64,000 bases of DNA from Flavobacteriaceae bacterium (GTDB taxonomy: Bacteria > Bacteroidota > Bacteroidia > Flavobacteriales > Flavobacteriaceae). The translations under genes and the position numbers were made by a program. This document shows, one piece after another, positions 52,855 to 63,700 of this stretch (position 1 is the stretch's first letter; each line of letters opens with the position of its first letter). Location: contig CP031964.1 of NCBI GenBank assembly GCA_003443635.1, forward strand, positions 1,582,321 to 1,646,320. Direction: 5' to 3'. The notes beneath the pieces are model-generated. The model was not told where the DNA came from, searched no databases, and saw only the letters and a list, made by a program, of their open reading frames with translations.

Positions 52855-52894
52855 AGTTAACAAAAACACGCTTTGTTTGATATATAATAGAGAA

Positions 52895-53365
52895 ATGAAA
52901 TACTCAAGACTTACTAAAGAACAATTTGAAGAATTACACCAAGAGTTCATTAATTTTTTAGCTACACAATCTGTAACGGCAGAAGAGTGGGCCAATATTA
53001 AAACAAATAAACCAGAATTAGCAGAACAAGAATTAGATGTGTTTAGTGACTTGGTGTGGGAAGGCGTTTTAAATAAAGCGGAATATTTAGAAAATATTTC
53101 GGCACAACACATATATTTATTTCATTTGACAGAAGAGAGAATGGAATTAATAGGATTGAAACTAAACAATGACACTATTGATTTAACAACAAGGGAAGGT
53201 TTTGCTTGGTTAAGAGAAAATTTGTTATCTGATGATGTAGAGTTGTTTCAAGCTAAAAAAGAGTACTCAGACGATAAACAACTGGATAAATTTACATTAA
53301 TACAACAAGGTGCAGTAATTACTAAGGGCGCACTTTTTCAGTATTTTGAAAAATTGGTTGGGTAA
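52895..53365 (+). CDS. DUF6495 family protein
   Basis: A 156-residue cytoplasmic protein, acidic and helical: MKYSRLTKEQFEELHQEFIN, FLATQSVTAEEWANIK, VFSDLVWEGVLNKAEYLENI. This small family is conserved in Flavobacteriia near ribosomal or hisS genes and has no known function. ATG 52895 is preferred to a TTG 18 bp upstream. A weak promoter-like GATATTTG for hisS follows its stop. Confidence 0.8.
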   Translation: MKYSRLTKEQFEELHQEFINFLATQSVTAEEWANIKTNKPELAEQELDVFSDLVWEGVLNKAEYLENISAQHIYLFHLTEERMELIGLKLNNDTIDLTTREGFAWLRENLLSDDVELFQAKKEYSDDKQLDKFTLIQQGAVITKGALFQYFEKLVG

Positions 53366-53432
53366 ACTATTCTAAAAATAAGATATTTGCGTAAATAGAA
53401 AACTAAAATTTTCGAATTCTCGAAAAATACAT

Positions 53433-54803
53433 ATGGCAAAAAAACCAAGCATACCTAAAGGAACGAGAGATTTTTCACCTGTACAAGTTGCTAAACGTAA
53501 CTATATATTTAATACTATTAAAAGTAATTTTGAACGCTTTGGATTTCAACCTATAGAAACGCCAAGTTTTGAGAATTCTGATACTTTGATGGGTAAGTAT
53601 GGAGAAGAAGGGGATCGTTTGATTTTTAAAATCTTGAATTCTGGAGATTATTTAAGCAAAATTGACGATAGTTTGTATACTGAAAAAAAATCTAATAAGA
53701 TTACCCCTCAAATTTCAGAAAAAGCTTTACGTTACGATTTAACAGTTCCTTTTGCACGTTATGTAGTTCAGCATCAAAATGAAATCAATTTTCCGTTTAA
53801 ACGTTACCAGATTCAGCCAGTGTGGAGGGCAGATCGCCCACAGAAGGGTCGTTTTAGAGAGTTTTATCAATGTGATGCAGATGTGGTAGGATCTAACTCT
53901 TTATTGCAAGAAATAGAGTTTATACAATTATATGATGCTGTATTTACAACTTTAAAGTTAGAGGGTGTTACCATTAAAATTAACAATCGTAAAATTTTAT
54001 CTGGAATTGCAGAAGTTATTGGAGCTCAAGATAAATTAATTGATTTTACAGTTGCTTTAGATAAACTTGATAAAATAGGAGAGGAGAAGGTAAAAGAAGA
54101 AATGCTAACCAAAGGGATTTCACAAATAGGAATTGATAAACTCCAACCGTTATTTAATATTTCTGGAACATTTGCCTCTCAAATAAGTGATTTAAAAACT
54201 ATTTTAAGCACCTCTGAAGAAGGTTTAAAGGGAATTGAAGAATTAGAGTTTATTAATACAGCTATTTCTAATTTAGGCTTACAAACAGCAACATTACAAC
54301 TTGATGTGACTCTAGCACGTGGTTTAAACTATTATACAGGCGCTATTTTTGAAGTTGCTGCACCTGAAGGAGTACAAATAGGATCTATTGGCGGCGGTGG
54401 TCGTTATGATGATTTAACTGGAATTTTTGGATTAAAAGATGTAAGTGGTGTAGGAATTAGTTTTGGTTTAGATCGTATTTATTTAGTACTTGAAGAACTC
54501 AACTTATTTCCTGAGGCTGTTACAAACACTATAGATGTATTATTTATAAACTTCGGAACATCTGAAGCTTTATATTGTTTAAAAGCAATTAAAGAATTAA
54601 GAAATAATGGTGTTAATGCCGAACTATATCCGGATGCTGCTAAAATGAAAAAGCAAATGAATTATGCGAATAGGAGACAGGTACCTAATGTTGTTCTTGT
54701 TGGTGACCAAGAAATGCAAAACAATGTATTTACTTTAAAGCAGATGAGTTCAGGAGAACAACAAAAACTTACTTTAAAAGAACTTATTTTACAATTAACA
54801 TAA
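53433..54803 (+). CDS. hisS: histidyl-tRNA synthetase
   Basis: A class II aminoacyl-tRNA synthetase of 456 residues that charges tRNA-His. Motif 1 surrounds [19 protein letters not shown], motif 2 is [20 protein letters not shown], the histidine-specific motif is [15 protein letters not shown], and motif 3 is [18 protein letters not shown]. The C-terminal anticodon-binding domain (about 360-456) has [21 protein letters not shown] terminator follows. Confidence 0.97.
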   Translation: MAKKPSIPKGTRDFSPVQVAKRNYIFNTIKSNFERFGFQPIETPSFENSDTLMGKYGEEGDRLIFKILNSGDYLSKIDDSLYTEKKSNKITPQISEKALRYDLTVPFARYVVQHQNEINFPFKRYQIQPVWRADRPQKGRFREFYQCDADVVGSNSLLQEIEFIQLYDAVFTTLKLEGVTIKINNRKILSGIAEVIGAQDKLIDFTVALDKLDKIGEEKVKEEMLTKGISQIGIDKLQPLFNISGTFASQISDLKTILSTSEEGLKGIEELEFINTAISNLGLQTATLQLDVTLARGLNYYTGAIFEVAAPEGVQIGSIGGGGRYDDLTGIFGLKDVSGVGISFGLDRIYLVLEELNLFPEAVTNTIDVLFINFGTSEALYCLKAIKELRNNGVNAELYPDAAKMKKQMNYANRRQVPNVVLVGDQEMQNNVFTLKQMSSGEQQKLTLKELILQLT

Positions 54804-54805
54804 AT

Positions 54806-54838
54806 AAAAAAAGCTCCAAATTATTTGGAGCTTTTTTT
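54806..54838. terminator. bidirectional terminator after hisS
   Basis: Stem AAAAAAAGCTCCAAA / TTTGGAGCTTTTTTT, 15 bp, with a 3-nt loop (TTA), between hisS and the convergent giant T9SS gene. Confidence 0.92.
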
Positions 54839-54859
54839 ATTGTTTTCTGTTTAATTATT

Positions 54860-57800
54860 TTATTGTTGTACTAATACTTTTTTAGTTAAAATACCTTCAT
54901 CAGTATTCATTCGTATAATATAAGTACCAGTAGCAAGCTTATTTGCTCTATATTCTACGCGATCATTATTAGGAATATCTTCAATACTGTAAACAGATTG
55001 CCCTAAAAGGTTAATCATTTCTAGAGAATTAATATTTTTAAACTCTGGATTAATAATAACAATGTTTTTACTGTTGTTAGAATAGAAAACACCTAAATTT
55101 TCGATTATATTTTCAGTGATAACGATGTCGTCGTCGTCGTCAATAATTTCTTCAACTACATTAAATACTAATTCAAAACGCTCTAGATGTTCACCAGCAA
55201 TTAAAAAGAATTCGTAATCACTTTCTCTTAAATTGTGTTGTACGTTTAATTCTTTGTCATTAATGAAAATTTCTAAATTGTCAGGAACATTTTCTAATTC
55301 ATCTAAAGTAAAGCTATTATCACCATCTGCACCTGTATGTATACCTATTGGCATAACAGTTTCGTTATTAATAATATCAATACCTTGAATGTTATATCTT
55401 CCATCTTCTACAAGCCAATACATATCATCTATTTGTTCTTCATTTAATGGCGCTTCATAACCCCAATCAAAACCTGCACTAGCATTTGGATCTACAGTTA
55501 CTAACATTTGCCTGTGTATTGAGTTTACAGTATTTACAGCAAATCGTATTTTCATTCGATCATCAGTCGTACCAGTAGATTGTGTAGTGTTATTTATGCT
55601 ACTAGGATTAGTTTCACCAAGTGTTAGATTTTGTTCCTCTATACCAAAGAAGACAGAGTTTCCGATACTTTCTACAACAAAGCGACGTTGCCCGTTATTA
55701 AAGTTAATGGTTCCATTAGTTTCTCCTAATACAAAGAATCCTTGTCCTACAGGAATAAATCGTCCTGGAACTAAAGTTCCTATACCACCAGTTGGTAAAT
55801 CAGGGTGACTATTAGCCACTGAAGAAGAAGATACTGCTGGAGGTGTACCTCCAGCTAGATTATAAGTTGCATAACCTCCTTGGTATTCACGTAAAATATG
55901 TGATCCTCCACCAAAATGATCCCAGAAATATAAAGTTCCTGTAATCCCTGGAGCTCCCCCTTCTATAACTGGACCATTATCTAAAATAAATTGATTAGCA
56001 TCAATCGCCGAAGCATAAGGGTTACCAACGAGATAATTATTATTTGCACTAATAGATAAGTTAATGTCTCCATTATTTGGTTTTCCTCTTGTTACATAAT
56101 TTTGATTTAAATCCACATTTCCAGAAGTGTCAGCTACACCTTTTAAGGTAAACCCTTCACCAGGAAGTAAAGTTCCTGTACTACGTACCTGTTGAAACCC
56201 TGCAATGTTTCCAACTGCAAAATCTGTAAATTTAAAGATCCAATAATCTGCGATTCCAATAGGAACACCTGCGCTACCTGGGGTACCATTAAAGCCTCCA
56301 GTAATAAAGTTTATTGGTAATGGATTAGCAGGATCTGATCCATCCATATAAATATCTGCAAATGTATAAGAGTTATTATTTGTTGATGTATTACTTACAC
56401 CCGCAGGAGACGACCAGTAATTATAAGTATATAGGTCTTGAGTTCCTTGTTGATCTTTTTCAATAATACCTGCACTTGTAGGATCTAAATCACTGCCTAA
56501 AGCCTGTATAAGTTGCGATTCCCCTTCTAGATCAATTTTACCATCTAATGATAAATAATGAGTTATCAATAAGCCATTACCAGTTCCCATACCTGTAGAT
56601 AAGGTTGTGGTTCCCATTAATGTTAAATCACTTGTTGGACTATCTATAAATAAACCTAATAATGATCTAGCTCCTCCATTTGTTCCTTCGGGAACAAAGA
56701 AATTATCCATTGTTAAATCGTGAGTCATTCTAACAATATTCCATCCTACTGCAACAGTTGGGTCCGCAATAGATGCAGCACCAGGAATAGTTAATTCGTT
56801 TCCATTTGTCCAAGTAGCATTTGTATCCCAATCTCCATTTTGATTAGACTCATATGGTAAAGGTGCAGTTTGAAAATCGACAGTATCTAAGTTTCTTAAA
56901 GCTCCTTGATTGTTATTACTAGATTCATCATTAGTATTAGTATATGTGTAAACAGACATTGGATAATATCCAGCTAGATCTGTCCAAGGAATTGAACTCA
57001 CATCGTTTCTTGTAATACTCGAAGGCATAACTTGACCATCTACAAAACTAGCATTTGCTTCAATTTCTTGATTCATTACATATCGTAATTGATCTACACT
57101 CAATGCAACATCCCAAACACGAACTTCGTCAACATTTCCTTCATAATATGCTGTGGTGTTTGGATCAAAACCATCGGCAGCAGCAATCAAAAAAGATTGA
57201 TTAGTAGCTACTGGAGCACCCATGGCTACAGAACCAGTTAAATCCGGAACACCATCAATATATAAGGTTGCATTACCTCCACTATAAATTACAGCGACTT
57301 GATGCCATTCATCTTCTGGAATTACAATATTAGAAACTATGTTTTGAGCGCCACCGTTTATTGAAAATTCGAGATGACCTGTATTATCAATTTTAAAATC
57401 GTAGCCAACTGTATTTGCAGCATCTCTTTTAGAAAGGATTGAACTATTTAAAGAACCTGAAGCTCTTTTTATCCATGCTGAGATTGTATATTCTGAAGTA
57501 TTTAAATCTAAATTATCTTCCATATCTATATAATCTACAACACCATCAAAAAATATAGAGCGTTCTACTATAACCTCTGGAGCATATCCAAATGTGATGA
57601 ATTTTGTACCATCAAAATTGTAATTTGCTAATAAATTTCCACTACCATCAGGAGTCATAACTCTATAATCTGCAGTTGGATCAAATACTCCAGTATCTGA
57701 GATAAACATTAAAAAAGATCCAGGAGGTGTAATGTTTCTAACTGCATTTTCTGGAATAGAAACTTGTACACTTGGAATATCTCCACCATTTTCTACTACT

Positions 57801-60550
57801 TTCCATACACGTTGCATACCTATAAAAGTTACTGGGGTAGATAAGCCGGCAATACCAGCACTCATATCTACATTAATTGTTGATGCAGCTAAATTTAAAT
57901 CTACACCATTATTTCCCCAGGTTAAATATTGTCCGTCTGTAAAAGTAGTTGGGTTACTTGCTATATTTTCACTATTAGTATCATAAAGTTGAGTTAATCC
58001 CATACTTACTATACCTAAAGTCTCTCCAGTGGCATCAACTAAAGTATTTACACTACTGGATTGCCTTTGATCTAGTCCTGAAGCATCATCTCTACCTATC
58101 CCAGCAATATCAAAATTAAAGCCAGCATTAGCAGATTGATCCCAAATTACAGTTCCGCTACTATTTACATAGTCTTGAGAAGTACCATTAGCACCTAGTG
58201 TAATACCATATTTTATAGCTAAATAAGATTGAATCCTATTACGTTCTTGTGTTAAATCTGCATCTCCTTTTCTATTAGAAAATGTAATAACTTCGGCAAT
58301 ACGACCATCATAACTTCCATCATAATACTGACTACGTCCTAACCAAAAACGTGTATCGGTAACAGTAGAAAAATCGGTAGGATCGTTCTCTATTGAAGTT
58401 AATACTGTTCCATTTTGAGCAATTTCAATTCCGTCATTTGTACTGTTATGTCTTGTATTTATAATTTGAATTTGATTAAAATTTATGGATGCGTCTGTAA
58501 CTGCTCGCCCATATCCATCTTGTGTTACACCTGGGCCAGGATCGGTATCTGTTGTTGTACCTATAGCATAAGTAAAACGTTCTCCAGTAAACCTAGCGGT
58601 ATAAGACCGAAATCCAAAACCTGTTACATCTTCAGAAAAAGACTCTGCATTAGGGTCATCACTTGTAAAGGTATCTAAAGGTAATGACGTTGAATTTACA
58701 GTTGGATCTGGTAATAGCACGACAAATATATCGTTACTATTAAACCCAGCGGTACTACTTAATACATCTCTATCTGGAGCTATATATGTCATATCTCCTG
58801 GAGCTGTATCTGGATTATTTATAAAGTCAATAACTGGATTGAAGTTAAAATTATTAGTTGCATTATTTCTATACACTGGAGCCAATGCAGAAAGTATTGG
58901 TGTAGCATCGTTCCCTAAACCACTATCACTCCAATTAATAACACTAGAACCATCAGTACCAGTAGAAACACCATCTAACTTATCTGCTTTTAGCCATAAA
59001 TTTAAATCACTAGTAATTCCTCCAGGTCCAATTGTTGGGGTATTATATGTTGTTCCAGTAATTGTTATATTATCTATATAAACAAGATCATCATCATCAC
59101 TAGCATCTGCTCGTATTCTAAATCTGGATATAGCACCAGAAGCAAATGTGAAATCTGCTCTGCGCATGGTTGCAGTTTTAGAGTAAAAGGTTAATGAGGT
59201 ATCATTCTGAAAATCACCAGTTTGTGAAGGGACATCTCCACCTACATAAGTTGCTACAATTTGCCATGTGCTACCTCCATCTGGGCTATATTCTATAAAG
59301 AAATCTTCGCCTGTATCAAAACTAGATGCAGAAAAGAAAAATTTAAAATCAACTTTATCAAAAGGACTTATATCTACTAAAGGAGAACAAAATGAAGAAG
59401 CTACTCCAGAGTCATCTCTAATTTGTAAACTAAAATCGTTCGAATATGCTCTTGCAGGATCATTAACACGATTTGCATCTGCACCACCAGAATTCCATCC
59501 GTTGGTACCAGTTTCAAAATCCTCATTATAAGGTAATGTAATTACCATAGAGCTACATACAGAAGCTCCGGTACCTTGTATACTAAATGTATAAGAGCCT
59601 TCATCTGTATCATTATTTGCAATAGTTACAGTAGCTGTTCTTAAGCCGTCTGCACTAGGATTAAATGTAATACCAAAAGTAGTATTACTTAATGCTGTAA
59701 CCGGTGTTGACGCATCTGTTGTAAGTGTAAAATCTGCTGCGTGAGTTCCAGATATAATAACACGAGGAGAGCTCGTTAAATTTAAATCATTAACACTTCC
59801 TAAGTTTTGAATTGTAAACGTATGTAATACTGATCCAACCGCTGTATCTACATTTCCATAATCTGTATCATCAGTAAAATCTGGTGTTACATCACCATTT
59901 AGAATATTATTACCTAATCCTGTAATATTGATTTCTTGAGGAGGTGAAGCTGCTACTACCGTTAATGATACATTATCGATAGCCATATCACTTCTAAATT
60001 GTGGACCAGTTGTTCCATTAAATCGCAATTTAATGGTTTGTCCTATAAAAGCACTTAAATCTATATTGACTGGTGTCCAGGCTGCTCCATTACTTGTTTG
60101 TTCTTGTTGCCCAGTTCGTGTAAAAAGTGTTGTTGGGTATGTAGCTCCATTATCTGTACTAACATCTACATTAAGAGTTCCCATATTACTTCCAAACATA
60201 TGATATTCAAAAGTGAATTGAGCACTTGAAGTTCCAGATAAATCAAAACATGGGCTTTCAAAATTGGCAGTATTATTAAAGTTACTAGTGGCTTCTGTAT
60301 ACATATAGAAGCTACCTGCCGCTCCAGTAGAGGGACCAGTACCATTAGAAGGCGTGCCTCCAGAATCTCTTAACCAATTGAAATCATCTCCAGTATCTTG
60401 AGTCCAGACACCTATATTAGCTTCAAAACTTTCACTATATGGATATGTGGTTATTGCTGGTGTAACACATGTTTGCGAAAATATGCTCGTAGATATTAAA
60501 AAAATAAATATAAAAGCACATGACCTTAATAAAAAAGTAATTTTTTTCAT
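54860..60550 (-). CDS. giant T9SS-exported surface protein (MAM-like, choice-of-anchor, LamG domains)
   Basis: An 1896-residue secreted protein. Order of parts: signal peptide (1-26, ending IFS-Q); MAM/jelly-roll-like domain (about 30-200, YPYSESFEANIGVWTQDTGD); choice-of-anchor-D Ig-like domain (205-330); second MAM-like domain (340-500); a concanavalin-like region starting DLNLWLKADKLDG (515-800); a LamG domain (about 1000-1165, FFDGVVDYIDMEDNLDLNTS); several beta-rich parts; an acidic linker with five Asp encoded by pure GAC codons; and a C-terminal type A T9SS sorting domain (about 1825-1896, ending TKKVLVQQ). It is probably an adhesin or glycan-binding protein. It is next to a second giant T9SS protein. 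Confidence 0.88.
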   Translation of the reverse strand: MKKITFLLRSCAFIFIFLISTSIFSQTCVTPAITTYPYSESFEANIGVWTQDTGDDFNWLRDSGGTPSNGTGPSTGAAGSFYMYTEATSNFNNTANFESPCFDLSGTSSAQFTFEYHMFGSNMGTLNVDVSTDNGATYPTTLFTRTGQQEQTSNGAAWTPVNIDLSAFIGQTIKLRFNGTTGPQFRSDMAIDNVSLTVVAASPPQEINITGLGNNILNGDVTPDFTDDTDYGNVDTAVGSVLHTFTIQNLGSVNDLNLTSSPRVIISGTHAADFTLTTDASTPVTALSNTTFGITFNPSADGLRTATVTIANNDTDEGSYTFSIQGTGASVCSSMVITLPYNEDFETGTNGWNSGGADANRVNDPARAYSNDFSLQIRDDSGVASSFCSPLVDISPFDKVDFKFFFSASSFDTGEDFFIEYSPDGGSTWQIVATYVGGDVPSQTGDFQNDTSLTFYSKTATMRRADFTFASGAISRFRIRADASDDDDLVYIDNITITGTTYNTPTIGPGGITSDLNLWLKADKLDGVSTGTDGSSVINWSDSGLGNDATPILSALAPVYRNNATNNFNFNPVIDFINNPDTAPGDMTYIAPDRDVLSSTAGFNSNDIFVVLLPDPTVNSTSLPLDTFTSDDPNAESFSEDVTGFGFRSYTARFTGERFTYAIGTTTDTDPGPGVTQDGYGRAVTDASINFNQIQIINTRHNSTNDGIEIAQNGTVLTSIENDPTDFSTVTDTRFWLGRSQYYDGSYDGRIAEVITFSNRKGDADLTQERNRIQSYLAIKYGITLGANGTSQDYVNSSGTVIWDQSANAGFNFDIAGIGRDDASGLDQRQSSSVNTLVDATGETLGIVSMGLTQLYDTNSENIASNPTTFTDGQYLTWGNNGVDLNLAASTINVDMSAGIAGLSTPVTFIGMQRVWKVVENGGDIPSVQVSIPENAVRNITPPGSFLMFISDTGVFDPTADYRVMTPDGSGNLLANYNFDGTKFITFGYAPEVIVERSIFFDGVVDYIDMEDNLDLNTSEYTISAWIKRASGSLNSSILSKRDAANTVGYDFKIDNTGHLEFSINGGAQNIVSNIVIPEDEWHQVAVIYSGGNATLYIDGVPDLTGSVAMGAPVATNQSFLIAAADGFDPNTTAYYEGNVDEVRVWDVALSVDQLRYVMNQEIEANASFVDGQVMPSSITRNDVSSIPWTDLAGYYPMSVYTYTNTNDESSNNNQGALRNLDTVDFQTAPLPYESNQNGDWDTNATWTNGNELTIPGAASIADPTVAVGWNIVRMTHDLTMDNFFVPEGTNGGARSLLGLFIDSPTSDLTLMGTTTLSTGMGTGNGLLITHYLSLDGKIDLEGESQLIQALGSDLDPTSAGIIEKDQQGTQDLYTYNYWSSPAGVSNTSTNNNSYTFADIYMDGSDPANPLPINFITGGFNGTPGSAGVPIGIADYWIFKFTDFAVGNIAGFQQVRSTGTLLPGEGFTLKGVADTSGNVDLNQNYVTRGKPNNGDINLSISANNNYLVGNPYASAIDANQFILDNGPVIEGGAPGITGTLYFWDHFGGGSHILREYQGGYATYNLAGGTPPAVSSSSVANSHPDLPTGGIGTLVPGRFIPVGQGFFVLGETNGTINFNNGQRRFVVESIGNSVFFGIEEQNLTLGETNPSSINNTTQSTGTTDDRMKIRFAVNTVNSIHRQMLVTVDPNASAGFDWGYEAPLNEEQIDDMYWLVEDGRYNIQGIDIINNETVMPIGIHTGADGDNSFTLDELENVPDNLEIFINDKELNVQHNLRESDYEFFLIAGEHLERFELVFNVVEEIIDDDDDIVITENIIENLGVFYSNNSKNIVIINPEFKNINSLEMINLLGQSVYSIEDIPNNDRVEYRANKLATGTYIIRMNTDEGILTKKVLVQQ

Positions 60551-60591
60551 AAGCGGTTAAATTTTAGTTTGGGACTAATTAATTTACCTCA

Positions 60592-60622
60592 CAAATATAT
60601 AAGCGTATTCCATGAAATGCAA
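60592..60622 (-). promoter_or_regulatory. promoter of the LamG T9SS gene
   Basis: On the minus strand TTG (60620-60622), a 20-bp spacer and TATATTTG (60592-60599) form a full Bacteroidota promoter. A 9-bp direct repeat (GCATTTCAT on the minus strand, at 60612-60620 and 60632-60640, 20 bp apart) overlaps the -33 region and could be a regulator site. Confidence 0.7.
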
Positions 60623-60722
60623 AAAAAATCGATGAAATGCATTTATATTTTTTATATTACTGAATATCAATAAATTAAAAACATTGGATTTCGATCAAAA
60701 CCCAATGTTTTAACATAGTTTT

Positions 60723-63700
60723 TTATCTATTTTGATATTTAATTAACTTTTTGGTTATAGTACTTCGCTCTTCTTTACTTGTAATTCTTATAAAATAAGC
60801 ACCTTCTGCTAATCTGTTTAAGTTAGAAACATCTATTCTACCATTAATGCTAGACGGCGCTTCTCTATGTACAATTCTTCCATTAATATCAATTATAGTA
60901 ATATTAAACTCACTATTATTGAAGCGCAATGGTAATTGTATTGTAATAACATCATTAAAAGGGTTTGGATATATAGTAACATTACCTAAGTCAAAATCAT
61001 CAGAGCTTAATGTGTTATCAATTATACCATCACAATTTTCGTCAATATTATTATTTGGAATTTCGACAGCTGAAGGATTGATATTAGCGTCCGTATCATC
61101 ACAATCCGGAGTAGCAGGCTCAGTTGTAGAGTACCCAGCTCCAGGAGATGTACATTGAGTTATTGAAGTTGTAGATCCAAAGAATCCATCACTATCACCA
61201 TCGACACCGATATACCATATAGTATTCGGATTGATATTAGCATCCGTATCATCACAATCCGGAGTAGCAGGCTCAGTTGTAGAGTACCCAGCTCCAGGAG
61301 ATGTACATTGAGTTATTGAAGTTGTAGATCCAAAGAATCCATCACTATCACCATCGACACCGATATACCATATAGTATTCGGATTGATATTAGCATCCGT
61401 ATCATCACAATCCGGAGTAGCAGGCTCAGTTGTAGAGTACCCAGCTCCAGGAGATGTACATTGAGTTATTGAAGTTGTAGATCCAAAGAATCCATCACTA
61501 TCACCATCGACACCGATATACCATATAGTATTCGGATTGATGTTAGCGTCCGTATCATCACAATCCGGAGTAGCAGGCTCAGTTGTAGAGTACCCAGCTC
61601 CAGGAGATGTACATTGAGTTATTGAAGTTGTAGATCCAAAGAATCCATCACTATCACCATCGACACCGATATACCATATAGTATTCGGATTGATGTTAGC
61701 GTCCGTATCATCACAATCCGGAGTAGCAGGCTCAGTTGTAGAGTACCCAGCTCCAGGAGATGTACATTGAGTTATTGAAGTTGTAGATCCAAAGAATCCA
61801 TCACTATCACCATCGACACCGATATACCATATAGTATTCGGATTGATATTAGCGTCCGTATCATCACAATCCGGAGTAGCAGGCTCAGTTGTAGAGTACC
61901 CAGCTCCAGGAGATGTACATTGAGTTATTGAAGTTGTAGATCCAAAGAATCCATCACTATCACCATCGACACCGATATACCATATAGTATTCGGATTGAT
62001 ATTAGCGTCCGTATCATCACAATCCGGAGTAGCAGGCTCAGTTGTAGAGTACCCAGCTCCAGGAGATGTACATTGAGTTATTGAAGTTGTAGATCCAAAG
62101 AATCCATCACTATCACCATCGACACCGATATACCATATAGTATTCGGATTGATATTAGCGTCCGTATCATCACAATCCGGAGTAGCAGGCTCAGTTGTAG
62201 AGTACCCAGCTCCAGGAGATGTACATTGAGTTATTGAAGTTGTAGATCCAAAGAATCCATCACTATCACCATCGACACCGATATACCATATAGTATTCGG
62301 ATTGATGTTAGCGTCCGTATCATCACAATCCGGAGTAGCAGGCTCAGTTGTAGAGTACCCAGCTCCAGGAGATGTACATTGAGTTATTGAAGTTGTAGAT
62401 CCAAAGAATCCATCACTATCACCATCGACACCGATATACCATATAGTATTCGGATTGATATTAGCATCCGTATCATCACAATCCGGAGTAGCAGGCTCAG
62501 TTGTAGAGTACCCAGCTCCAGGAGATGTACATTGAGTTATTGAAGTTGTAGATCCAAAGAATCCATCACTATCACCATCGACACCGATATACCATATAGT
62601 ATTCGGATTGATATTAGCGTCCGTATCATCACAATCCGGAGTAGCAGGCTCAGTTGTAGAGTACCCAGCTCCAGGAGATGTACATTGAGTTATTGAAGTT
62701 GTAGATCCAAAGAATCCATCACTATCACCATCGACACCGATATACCATATAGTATTCGGATTGATGTTAGCGTCCGTATCATCACAATCCGGAGTAGCAG
62801 GCTCAGTTGTAGAGTACCCAGCTCCAGGAGATGTACATTGAGTTATTGAAGTTGTAGATCCAAAGAATCCATCACTATCACCATCGACACCGATATACCA
62901 TATAGTATTCGGATTGATATTAGCGTCCGTATCATCACAATCCGGAGTAGCAGGCTCAGTTGTAGAGTACCCAGCTCCAGGAGATGTACATTGAGTTATT
63001 GAAGTTGTAGATCCAAAGAATCCATCACTATCACCATCGACACCGATATACCATATAGTATTCGGATTGATATTAGCATCCGTATCATCACAATCCGGAG
63101 TAGCAGGCTCAGTTGTAGAGTACCCAGCTCCAGGAGATGTACATTGAGTTATTGAAGTTGTAGATCCAAAGAATCCATCACTATCACCATCGACACCGAT
63201 ATACCATATAGTATTCGGATTGATATTAGCGTCCGTATCATCACAATCCGGAGTAGCAGGCTCAGTTGTAGAGTACCCAGCTCCAGGAGATGTACATTGA
63301 GTTATTGAAGTTGTAGATCCAAAGAATCCATCACTATCACCATCGACACCGATATACCATATAGTATTCGGATTGATATTAGCGTCCGTATCATCACAAT
63401 CCGGAGTAGCAGGCTCAGTTGTAGAGTACCCAGCTCCAGGAGATGTACATTGAGTTATTGAAGTTGTAGATCCAAAGAATCCATCACTATCACCATCGAC
63501 ACCGATATACCATATAGTATTCGGATTGATATTAGCGTCCGTATCATCACAATCCGGAGTAGCAGGCTCAGTTGTAGAGTACCCAGCTCCAGGAGATGTA
63601 CATTGAGTTATTGAAGTTGTAGATCCAAAGAATCCATCACTATCACCATCGACACCGATATACCATATAGTATTCGGATTGATATTAGCGTCCGTATCAT

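Noticed and set aside
60847..61158. Plus-strand open frame of 103 codons opposite the repeat protein
   Set aside because: It lies antisense to the sorting domain and the first repeat and has no recognisable protein features.
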